Assembly (NCBI GenBank): GCA_003550305.1
Contig: QKYT01000919.1
Location: 18,464-33,348, forward strand
DNA: 14,885 nt
Reading direction: 5' to 3'
DNA from: Glomus cerebriforme
Lineage: Eukaryota > Glomeromycota > Glomeromycetes > Glomerales > Glomeraceae
Positions 7,437-14,885 of this stretch are shown piece after piece. Numbering within the stretch: the first letter of the stretch is position 1; each line of letters begins with the position of its first letter. A model generated the notes under the pieces. The model was not told the origin of the DNA. It ran no database searches and saw only the letters and a list, made by a program, of their open reading frames with translations. The translations under genes and the position numbers were made by a program.

Positions 7437-8433
7437 AATCTATTAATTATGGAATCTCAGTTAATATGCATGATAAAGTTGAAGAATTGTATAATCTACT
7501 CAATAATAAGAAAGATCAAATTGATTATGTACTTAAATCACAACCTGCATATGCTATAGGGCCCAACTTCCATAAAGACTATTCTTTTCCATGCATTGCC
7601 TGTTGGGTGACAAGTGATTTAGAAACATCAATTTAGGACAACTTGAGAAAATCTTCGATTATAAGTTCAAAGCAGTAAGTCAAATTGTTGAACCAATGGA
7701 TGGAAGTAATTTATCAAGGGACAGTAATACTATGAGAGGATTTGAGAGAAATAACATTAATGGTAATGGTTATAATAGTAATGGTCAAAATGGTAATAGT
7801 CAAAATGGTGTTGGTGATGGTAATAATAATGGTAATCAAAGTAATATTCAAGGGTTTTCTATCCGTATTAATCTTCACGCAAAATTTGTTAAGTTTACAA
7901 AGGGTTTCCAAAGTTTAGTGCTAATGTTGATGTAGTTGAGTGTGGAACAAATGGTGTTCTTAGCAATAATTGGAGTCAACTTGCAGAAGAAGGTTATGGT
8001 TACTTTCTCGGATCACTTAAGATTGAAATCATTCCAATTGCAAATGTGCCTAATAATAAAACTGAGCTGATTTGGCAAGAATATTTGTTTCCAGAAGAGA
8101 AAAATAATTCTATTGAACACATAAATAATTCTGAAAAACAAGCAAATTTTGAAATTAGTGCAACACCAAAAGCTGGAGTTCAAAATCAAACAAGCTAGTA
8201 GTACTAAAAATACATCAGATGAATGGGAATTACAGGTGGCGGGTACTGGTGTTACTGGATATAGTTTGTTATATAAAAAAGAAACAAATAAGCCAAAACT
8301 TAACTTTAATCCTGGATCTTATAAGTGTAAAGGGATGATTGTAAGTAAGAAAATGTGTGGATTCCATATCACAATTACTCAGACATTATGCTTCAAATTG
8401 ACAGGTATTTCAAAATTTACAAATCCTAATTAG
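7437..8433 (+). pseudogene. Frameshifted hypothetical gene with Asn/Gly-rich linker
   Basis: Three reading frames join into one continuous protein-like product. Frame 1 (to the TAG at 7634-7636) reads SVNMHDKVEELYNLLNNKKD and FHKDYSFPCIACWVTSDLE. Frame 2 (7630 to about 7905) reads NLGQLEKIFDYKFKAVSQIV, then a low-complexity Asn/Gly/Ser linker (about 7740-7850), then INLHAKFVKFTKGF. Frame 3 (about 7908-8180) reads ANVDVVECGTNGVLSNNWSQ and EGYGYFLGSLKIEIIPIAN. A last shift at an A-run near 8180 returns to a frame ending in CGFHITITQTLCFKLTGI and a TAG at 8431-8433. At least three single-base indels are needed, two of them in or beside homopolymers. An in-frame TAA at 7436-7438 and the adjoining reverse transcriptase piece remove any upstream start; ATG 7466 could serve. 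I do not recognise the family. Sequencing error is an alternative explanation for some of the indels. Confidence 0.7.
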
Positions 8434-8518
8434 TTAACAAAATTTAACGATAGGAGATACGTATCAGCTAAAAGGTATTTGGTGTTCAATTCTTGCTTTA
8501 TTTATCTCAGAACCATAT

Positions 8519-8524
8519 AATAAA
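8519..8524 (+). terminator. Polyadenylation signal candidate after the frameshifted gene
   Basis: AATAAA lies 85 bases after the TAG at 8431-8433, a sensible distance if the ancestral gene ended there. Weak on its own in AT-rich DNA. Confidence 0.3.
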
Positions 8525-8801
8525 ATATAGTTGAACTGTACATTTTATTGTATAAGTCATACCAGCGGAAGAAAAAGAAGAAAAATACGTGCCAACTCAG
8601 TAAAGTTTAGCGTAAAAATCTCACCTTAACTTTAAAACCAAACTTTTATAATCTTATTTTTTCACAATGAATACAACGGAACATAATGAAACACAAGAAT
8701 ACAAATTTATATATAACAATGTAAGTAACTTAAGTATTAAGTTCACCTTTGTTGTTTTATTGCTGTTATATTTGCAAGCAGCATGAGTGGGATAGCGTGC
8801 T
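8525..8801. other. Intergenic stretch
   Basis: No gene could be supported. Base composition starts to rise in GC from about 8750. Confidence 0.4.
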
Positions 8802-8990
8802 TACATTGTACCAGCTTTGCCTTATGACTTCTTATCCCAACTCGCACAAGCTGCCCATGATAGAGCTGGGTGGTTGTGGAACGACATGGTGTATGCAAAG
8901 GCAGGAACATAGTGCACTTTAATAAGTACATTGTTTGTAGGTTGTTAGATGTACTTTGGTCGTGATACATGGTACAAATTAGTGTACTTT
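8802..8990 (+). pseudogene. Higher-GC coding remnant, possibly retroelement integrase zinc-binding region
   Basis: One plus-strand frame reads YIVPALPYDFLSQLAQAA followed by HDRAGWLWNDMVYAKAGT, then hits a TAG. After another stop (TAG near 8948) the same frame continues MYFGRDTWYKLVYFHTIFES. The order 'VP..., short helix, HD.AG' resembles the start of the H2C2 zinc-binding domain of LTR-retrotransposon integrases (usually H-x4-GH-x-G-x-x-KT). The second His is missing here and no CxxC is visible, so the match is weak. The stretch is clearly richer in G and C than its surroundings. The opposite strand also has an 88-codon open frame (8743-9009) that I consider a shadow. Another type of decayed gene or a non-coding insertion remains possible. 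Confidence 0.3.
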
Positions 8991-9004
8991 CACACAATTT
9001 TTGA

Positions 9005-9025
9005 GTCATGATAATTTATCATGAC
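9005..9025. repeat. Perfect 10-bp inverted repeat
   Basis: GTCATGATAA-T-TTATCATGAC is an exact palindrome around one central base. Role unknown; it marks the right edge of the higher-GC island. Confidence 0.6.
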
Positions 9026-9829
9026 ATTTTTTGAAGACCCATAAAAGGGTCGAGTTTGCGTAATCTATTAATGCATTAAATTAACTAAATCATTTCTAAT
9101 AGAAGACAATAAATAAATGCGAGGATTTTGGAACTGCGTGTGTCAACTGCGTCATGTGCCAAAAATTGTAAAATAATTTTGTGATCCATTAATTTTGGTG
9201 ATGTAGTTGAAGATTAAAAAATTTCGTCAGAATAGTATTTATTAAAAAGTAATTAAGCATTTTTTACTTTTGGCTGGTAAAAATTTTCAAGTTTCGCAAG
9301 ATAATAAAAATATCTCTCCCTTTATATTTTTAATTTTTGATCAGAATGAAAATATGTAAACACTCTAAATGATGAATAAAAAAAAACCTTTGATTTCCAA
9401 ATTTTCATTTTTAATTAGCAGTTAGAACTTTAATTTCATAATACATGTACCACATAGGATCACTATATTTTTGTGTATTTGAGAAAATCTTTAGAAAAAT
9501 TGCATTTTCCATTAGAATTGAGAATAAAAATAGTCAAATGTAAAAATTTTTTAATAAAGAAACATGAAAATAAGAATATATTCGACCTGGAAATTGTTTT
9601 GTATTATTTCTGTATTCTGGTAATTTTTTTTTCGTCTAAATAAATAAATTATGCTATAATTGTTTTGGTGATTAGAAAATGATTAAAGTATTAGATTATC
9701 TGGTCGAAACAATTCACAAAATTTAAAAAATTATTTTATTTATTAAAAAAAAGATTCTTTAATACATTTAATAAAATAAAATTACTAAAAGAAATAAAAA
9801 ATTCTAACAGCTAATATTACTATCCCATT
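9026..9829. other. AT-rich intergenic stretch
   Basis: No gene, RNA or transposon end was recognised. A 22-base string near 9737-9760 (TTTATTAAA, A-run, GATTCTTT) resembles one at 34-55, too short to interpret. Confidence 0.5.
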
Positions 9830-10594
9830 TGTATCATTTTGTTGTATTTTTTTTTATATCCCTTCATTATTATCTTTTCTAATTTGTCCTTTTTAATTTA
9901 TTTCTATTATTATTATTTGTTTTTGTTGATTTTATTCTTACATTTTATTTTTTATATCATTATTCCTTTCTATTTCTACTATTTTATTACACCTTTTATT
10001 CCCAACAATTAAGTGACTGGCATATTTTTTCTAAGACAGTATACTTTTCTTGGTTTATATGCATTTTTTCTTCAAATTTTCTTTCAATCTTGTCCCTTTT
10101 GACTTCATCTTCATTTTTGGAAATGTTCTTTGATTTCTTCTTTATTTACTATTATTGAAAACCTGTTTCTTTTATTATTTTCTCAAAGTCCAATAATTTT
10201 TTATATTTCTTGTTCTCCTTTTAATCATTCACCAGATAGCAAATATTTCTTTAGCTTAATATTTCTTTTAACTTGTTATCTGTCTTTTTCTTTATTTCTT
10301 TTATTCCACTTTTCTCTTTTTGCGTCTTCTCTGTTATCTTGAGTCCATCTTCTATTTCTTTGTTGTATTTTTTCTTTATCCATATTTTCTATTATTTGTT
10401 GTTTTTAAATTTTTAATTTTTCACATTTCAACATGCTGAAATAGGTTAATTATCTTGAATATTTCTTTCTTATGGTTGTTGCACGTTTCTTGTTTTATCT
10501 TGAAGTAGTATTTCTTCTTTTTCTCTTATCTTTTTGCTGTTTGTTGTTATCTCCCTCATCACTGATCTCAACATTGCTTCATAAACATAAATAC
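9830..10594 (-). mobile_element. Pyrimidine-rich tract: decayed mobile-element coding region attached to module copy 2
   Basis: The minus strand is A/G-rich and yields lysine/glutamate-rich segments between stops. Examples are AMLRSVMREITTNSKKIREK next to the module and, further in, EIEDGLKITEKTQKEKSGIK. A 70-codon plus-strand open frame at 10130-10342 (Phe/Leu/Ser-rich) is only the shadow of this composition. The tract probably was an ORF of the element carrying the three-copy module; no diagnostic catalytic motif survives that I can see. Confidence 0.45.
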
Positions 10595-10740
10595 AAGGAA
10601 ATGAAAAAGGGAATTCTAANCTAAACCAAACCAGCTAGATAGGAGATACTCGACTATCTGACCGGTCTTTCCTTGCCTGATACGAGGAAGACCTCTATAT
10701 ACAGTATAAGGAAGATAAGAGGGAGTTTAAAGGAATTTAA
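10595..10740 (-). mobile_element. Three-copy conserved module, copy 2
   Basis: It shares nearly every position with copies 1 and 3: AAACCAAACCAG, TACTCGACTATCTGA, TTTCCTTGCCTGATACGAGG and ACCTCTATATACA. It is closest to copy 3, sharing CCTTGCCTGATACGAGGAAG and the insert ATAAGAGGGA. It contains the single ambiguous base of the window (n at 10620). An AGATA-CTCGAC-TATCT stem-loop lies at about 10642-10657. The 60-100 bases to the right (to about 10860) are purine-rich and may still belong to the element. Confidence 0.65.
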
Positions 10741-11309
10741 AAAGAAACCAGATCAGCCAACAAGGAAGTCAAGAAGGAATATAAAGGGAGTAGTATAGAC
10801 CGAAAGAAAGTTTATAGAAAGAGCAAGAAGTTTGAAAAGGTTAAAAAGGAGAATCCAATGAATCTAGTTTTTAAATTTAGAGACTAAAAAAATGGTAAAT
10901 ATTTATATATATATATTTTTTTTAAATTTTACAAAGGATGTGTCATGAAAACTAATTATGTATTTTTATTATTAATTATACAATGTACTACTTAATTTAG
11001 ATTTATTTGTTTAATCATGGGCTAATGGGCTAAGCCAAGTAAAATATAATGGTACACATAAGTCATAATTAGGTAATAATAGAAGATACTAGATTTTATG
11101 TTTCACATAGTTTATAATTTTATATAGATTATTCGTAATGAAATTTAATGAAATTTTATTATAAAAATCGATCATATGAATGAATGTACTACCATGTGTA
11201 TCTGAGAGATAATAGTCTAACTCAGCTTTAGTTGCAAATTTGAATTCAATACTATGATAAGCATTTTAAATTATAACCTACAAAAGTTAAAGGACTAGTT
11301 GTGGTAAGA
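10741..11309. other. Intergenic stretch between module copy 2 and the kinase pseudogene
   Basis: Purine-rich up to about 10860, then AT-rich. Upstream kinase sequence (glycine-rich loop, VAxK) was looked for here and not recognised. Confidence 0.4.
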
Positions 11310-11850
11310 AAGAATGATATTAGAATGATCATGCAAGCAAAATTTAGGATATTTTTAGAAATTATTAAGACAACACTTAAATAATAGTTTTAATTCATAG
11401 GATTGGAAAGAAAAATTGAAAATCTTACTGATTATTGTATACAGTCTTACAGAAATTCATATTAAAGGATTATTTTATCATGATTTTCATTGTTTTTGGA
11501 TTATACCGACCAATACATATAAAACCTTCTCAAATTGATGATCGAGACCAAAGTCTAATTATAAAATTTCTCAACTAATTTTAGATATTATTAATCAAAT
11601 GTTGTCCTAATGTAGAAGAAATAAGGAAATTATTAATAAATTCATATAACCATTTTTATGAAGATTCAGTAATCTATAAACAAGCTAAAGTAGCAGATGA
11701 AATTAATAAAAAGTTATCTTTTTTAACAACAGTATTTACTGATACTCTCTCATACACTAAATATTCTCAAGAATAGACTTTTAGATTATAAAAATCTTCC
11801 AGAAACAAAAAAATGCTTATGATATCCCAGGTAAATATAATTTACTATTT
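11310..11850 (+). pseudogene. Protein kinase pseudogene (TKL-like family, C-lobe pieces)
   Basis: Pieces appear in the right order for a kinase but in different frames. MIMQA near 11324 matches the end of the hinge region. KLLRQHLNNSFNS at 11360-11397 is followed by a TAG and then DWKEKLKILLIIVYSLTEIH and YHDFHC at 11476-11493, equivalent to the HxDxH catalytic loop of this family, cut off before the asparagine. KPSQIDDRDQS (about 11525-11560) corresponds to the region after the DFG. After a further gap, LIKCCPNVEEIRKLL (11591 on) lacks the residues that normally separate the Cys-Trp of subdomain XI from its Arg-Pro. A tail EDSVIYKQAKVADEINKK follows, then after another shift NRLLDYKNLPETK, and after an A-run NAYDIPGKY. 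The tail resembles that of the kinase at the right edge (SRLLNFNNLPEPKNSDDY). The N-lobe and activation loop are absent, so it cannot encode an active enzyme. Confidence 0.75.
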
Positions 11851-12590
11851 CAATTTAATATTCTTAATGATTATAACAAATGGAAATTTAGATTATGGAC
11901 GTATTATATAACAACTGTAACATGTTGACGTGCTAAAATTTGCAAAAGTCGAAAATTAAAGTGATTTTTTGATATTTATAAATTTGATGAGATGATGTCA
12001 AGATTTTTTTTGGCTCATTTGACTTATCTGCTATAAATTATCACTATAGATGATTTTGATCATATTCATACGAATAATATATTTTTTATTTCGTTTATTA
12101 TCCTATTACTTTTTTTTTGATTTTCAACCTATTTATTTAACTATTTATTCGTCTTTGAATTATTTATTTATCTTTAACCTATTGTATTTATTCATTTTGA
12201 AATTATTTATTTCATGCTTTTAATCTAAAAAAAATTTGATCGTTTGAAAAGTGTCTTATTGATCTGAACATTAGGTCACTAATATTAGTTTAATTACAGT
12301 ACTGTATATCTGTTGTAATACAAAGTATACTACAAATTATAGAAATTTTACACATGGACAAAAAAAACATTATGTAATAAATCATTGATTAACACAAAAT
12401 ATAAATTAATTTGGTGAAATGAGTAATCATGTTTAATTATTATTAATTTTGACTTATTTTATATATTATTAATATTTTTAATTATATAAATACCATCTTT
12501 TTTTTCAATATTCCTTATTATTTTTCATACTTTCTAATATGTATTTTTGATTATATTATTATTTTTTCTATAAATCCTTTTAAAAACTAT
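11851..12590. other. AT-rich intergenic stretch with ATTT-rich low-complexity DNA
   Basis: No gene is visible. About 12095-12220 is built of loosely repeated ATTTATTT and AACCTATTTATTT strings, a degenerate microsatellite. The remainder is plain AT-rich DNA. Confidence 0.5.
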
Positions 12591-12721
12591 CCTTAAATTC
12601 CCTCTTATCTTCCTTATATTGTATATAGAGGTCTTCCTCGTATCAGGCAAGGAAAACCAGTCAGATAGTCGAGTATCTCCTAACTGGCAGGTTGGTTTAG
12701 ATTAGAATTTCCTCTTTACTT
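12591..12721 (+). mobile_element. Three-copy conserved module, copy 3 (inverted)
   Basis: The reverse complement matches copies 1 and 2 along the full length, including CTTCCTTAT, TATATAGAGGTCTTCCTCGT, CAGATAGTCGAGTATCTCC and TTTAGATTAGAATT. It faces copy 2 across about 1.85 kb that holds the kinase pseudogene. The attached purine-rich reading region again lies on the same side of the module (to the right here), which fixes the element's orientation. Confidence 0.65.
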
Positions 12722-13760
12722 TTTTTACTTATTTCAAAAATCAAATAACTATACTAATAAGCCTAAAGTACAGTAGTTCGAGTTACCAGTTGAAACACCA
12801 AAGAATATCGTAAAACACTAAAACCTGAAATCTGCTTTTCCTAAAAAGAAGATAATTAAACGATGGGATATTATGGAATTGGCAAAACGAAACTGTAGAA
12901 TGTAATGATGGAAAAATCAAAGAAAGAAACAGGTTTATTAACAGAAAATGGGAATAAAATACATAAAGCAGAAAAAATAAAAGATGCAGTGGTCATATTA
13001 GCCCTTTTAAATAGTAAAGACAAAAGAATCTACAAATAATGCAAATATACAATCTGTGCGACAACAAGAAATCAACTACTAAAATTAAATAAATGGATGA
13101 ATAAAGATTGATGAAGATTAAAGAAACCATCGAGGGTGAAAACTTCAATAAAATAAATGAGGAAAAAAAAACAGAAATGCATAGGAAAAAAAATGGAAAG
13201 AACAATTTGAGGAAAAGTATATAGATGAAGAAAACTATAATATAGAAAATAAGAAAGTATCAGGAGTTCAGGACTATTGGGATCATTTATGAAGTGTGGA
13301 AAAAAAGTGAGAATTATTGAGATAATAACGAATGCAATGATAAAAAAGGAATAGTATATCCAAGAAATAAAGTGGGAGGATAATTTAAAGTCAATAAGTT
13401 TTATAATGTCAATTGAAACATACGAAAGCTAATTTGGAACAATGATGGATAAGCTACAAATAAAAAAGAAATAATGATGCAAATTAGAATAAGTAACAAA
13501 AAGAAACAAACATTAATAATAAAATAAAATAGAAAAGATTAATGAAGGAATATAAGAAAAATTAGAAAATGAAAAAAGTATAACAAAATAATACGAATAG
13601 AGCGAGCATATTAAACAATGTTGGAAATTGCTAATAGAATCAGATAAAACAACAAAAAATTAATTTAAATTAGTTAAAATAGAATAGATTAGAGACATTT
13701 AATTAAACTGAAATAATCAAATGAACATTTAATAATTGCGAAAAACAATAAAATAAACTT
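12722..13760 (+). mobile_element. Purine-rich tract: decayed mobile-element coding region attached to module copy 3
   Basis: The plus strand is A/G-rich, with short lysine-rich stretches such as FPKKKIIKRWDIMELAKRNC near 12838-12897 and KSKKETGLLTENGNKIHKAE near 12914-12973, then KIKDAVVILALLNSKDKRIY. Stops become frequent after about 13040. This is the longest example of the coding-like region that follows the three-copy module. The piece PKKKIIKRW loosely resembles lysine-rich segments after the endonuclease in fungal LINEs, but there is no diagnostic catalytic motif, so the class stays open. Confidence 0.45.
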
Positions 13761-13867
13761 ATCATTATTTTGTTTTATTTTATTTATTTTATTAAACTAG
13801 AAAACATTTCAAGTGCTTTAACTTCATCAATTCACACGTTCACACCAAATTCCATGTTGTTAAAATA

Positions 13868-14135
13868 TTATTTATTATTCAAGTTTTGAGTAGACTTGAC
13901 AAAAATTTTAAATATATTTTTAGGACCTAAATTATATTCAAATAAAAAATCATCTATAAAAAATTTAAATTATTTGTATATATATCCATATTTAGAAATT
14001 ATTTAATTCTTGTAATAATTCTTTAAAGAATATTGTTAAAGAAGAGTCATATTTTACGATATTTGAATTTAGTGAAAAAATAGTTTCTTCTGCTGAATTA
14101 ATAAACTCGAAAATTTTTTCTTCAAAAATAAACAA
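13868..14135 (-). pseudogene. Two coding-like pieces downstream of the right-hand kinase gene, unrecognised
   Basis: The first piece (14135 down to a TAA at 13992-13994) reads EEKIFEFINSAEETIFSLNS, then IVKYDSSLTIFFKELLQELN: an amphipathic, glutamate-rich sequence typical of helical protein. The second (13953 down to a TAA at 13868-13870) starts just after a good acceptor (TTTTTTATAG) and reads DDFLFEYNLGPKNIFKIFVK, then STQNLNNK. There is no GT donor between the two pieces, so they cannot be spliced together as they stand. They may be exons of a dead gene or simply lucky open frames in AT-rich DNA. Confidence 0.3.
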
Positions 14136-14351
14136 TTATAGAAGCATAAAAAGTGTGTATTGTTATATACAGTGTAAATTTCAAATTTCATTTACGAAAA
14201 AATTCTTTATTGTAGTTAGTTTCTTTTATAAAAAAAAAGTTTAATTAAACTTTACTAGTCCATTTATGGTAATTAATCATAAAAAAAATTATTTTTAAAA
14301 TTACACTTCCAAGCAAGTTTCATATAAATAATTATAATTTTGGAAAAATAT

Positions 14352-14357
14352 TTTATT
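14352..14357 (-). terminator. Polyadenylation signal candidate for the right-hand kinase gene
   Basis: AATAAA on the minus strand two bases after the predicted TAG stop. Very close to the stop, but short 3' ends occur; weak evidence by itself. Confidence 0.25.
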
Positions 14358-14358
14358 T

Positions 14359-14885
14359 CTAAATTTTTTCCTTAATTTTAGACTCATCATTTTGTTCTAA
14401 AAAAAAAATTAAATTAAATATGTAAGCATAAACGAAGTTTAATACATTAATAAAAAAATTTACCATTTTCATTAATTTTGAATTGAAGAATATCAATTAG
14501 TTGAGTTTCTATAAAATAAAATAAAATTTATTAGACTTTTTTTTTTAGTATTTTTCAAACAAAATAAAAATTTAATTACCTGAATATTCTGTGCTTGTAA
14601 TATTATCATATTGTTTATAATAATCATCTGAATTTTTTGGTTCAGGAAGATTATTAAAATTAAGTAATCTACTTGTATAAATAGCTTCTGAATGCGTTTC
14701 ATATGATAAATTAGTAGAAGGTATATTAGTTTGTAATTTATCATTGATTTCAGCTGCTTCTTTAATTTGTCTTTGTAATTCCGTTTCTTCTATTTTTCTT
14801 GTTTTTGCTCCTATAATTTCATCATTCCATTGACCTAAAATACTATAAACTTCTAGTGCAGTTGGTCGATTCAATGGATTTGCAT
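14359..14885 (-). CDS. Protein kinase (TKL-like), C-terminal end; three exons, partial at window edge
   Basis: The gene enters from the right. Exon A (14885-14580) starts in kinase subdomain XI: ANPLNRPTALEVYSIL contains the conserved Arg-Pro that ends the catalytic domain. A polar tail follows with QRQIKEAAEINDKLQ, SRLLNFNNLPEPKNSDDY and NITSTEYS. An unspliced reading would stop at once (SGN, TAA at 14572-14574). However, GTAATT at 14579-14574 and TTTTATAG ending at 14509 bound a 71-bp intron. Exon B (14508-14464) then reads ETQLIDILQFKINEN. A second 67-bp intron (GTAAAT to TTTTTTTTTTAG, 14463-14397) leads to exon C (14396-14359), EQNDESKIKEKI and TAG. Both introns are phase 1. The 'EYSE..LIDI..FKINEN' pattern is, from memory, typical of the tails of the large kinase family of Rhizophagus. 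Substrate unknown; the catalytic residues lie outside the window. Confidence 0.8.

Noticed and set aside
7714..7911. 65-codon minus-strand frame rich in Ile and Thr
   Set aside because: Complement of the Asn/Gly-rich linker of the frameshifted gene; a shadow.
8743..9009. 88-codon minus-strand frame
   Set aside because: Has no recognisable motif, and the opposite strand gives a more protein-like reading.
10130..10342. 70-codon plus-strand frame rich in Phe, Leu and Ser
   Set aside because: Shadow of a purine-rich coding-like tract on the other strand; looks like a membrane protein only because of pyrimidine composition.
10640..10690. tRNA-like or tRNA-derived SINE promoter within the three-copy module
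   Set aside because: GTCGAGTATC on the minus strand only loosely resembles a B box, and no A box at the right spacing or cloverleaf could be drawn.
12993..13205. 70-codon minus-strand hydrophobic frame
   Set aside because: Same composition effect, opposite the purine-rich tract beside module copy 3.
14493..14744. 83-codon minus-strand frame
   Set aside because: Overlaps the kinase tail in another frame and runs through its first intron; a shadow.
1..14885. tRNA, rRNA or snRNA genes
   Set aside because: Scanned by eye on both strands for GGTTCGAATCC-type T-arms and conserved rRNA strings; none found.

Overview
The window looks like an accessory region of a very AT-rich fungal nuclear genome. 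The best match is an arbuscular mycorrhizal fungus of the Rhizophagus type (Glomeromycotina). The reasons are three: a BTB-BACK-TLDc gene, protein kinases ending in the repetitive C-terminal tail typical of that lineage, and short GT-AG introns of 67 to 86 bp in intergenic DNA full of decayed transposons. This is recognition from memory of protein families, not a database result. One unresolved base (n at 10620) shows that it is a draft assembly.

Only two genes look intact. A two-exon BTB-BACK-TLDc gene on the plus strand (1182-2983, 571 residues) has an unusual C-terminal membrane-associated end. At the right edge, the last three exons of a protein kinase on the minus strand run in from beyond the window (14885 down to 14359). 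Its last two small exons become visible only when two short introns are spliced out.

Everything else that resembles coding sequence is broken. From left to right: a minus-strand C-terminal remnant (149-428); a short exon-like piece (3510-3622); a LINE-type reverse transcriptase fragment with its catalytic YxDD changed to YLND (7019-7434, minus) lying head-to-head against a frameshifted hypothetical gene (7437-8433, plus); a higher-GC remnant that may be a retroelement integrase (8802-8990, plus); a kinase pseudogene with internal deletions (11310-11850, plus); and two coding-like pieces downstream of the right-hand kinase (13868-14135, minus).

The spaces between are built from repeats. A conserved module of about 130-145 bp occurs three times (4629-4757, 10595-10740, and inverted at 12591-12721). 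Each copy is joined on the same side to a long purine-rich, degenerate reading region, so the three are copies of one mobile element family. A minisatellite of 13-bp units (GAGAAATTAT plus a variable triplet) fills 5721-6226, resumes at 6612-6690, and has a diverged cousin in opposite orientation at 4180-4302. A 321-bp MITE-like element with inverted ends (6227-6547) lies between the two main parts of the minisatellite.

I see no operon-like or defence-like gene system. The region reads as a transposon graveyard between members of two expanded signalling gene families (BTB-TLDc and kinases). The most interesting items are the membrane-anchored TLDc protein, the three-copy module, and the minisatellite with its inserted element.
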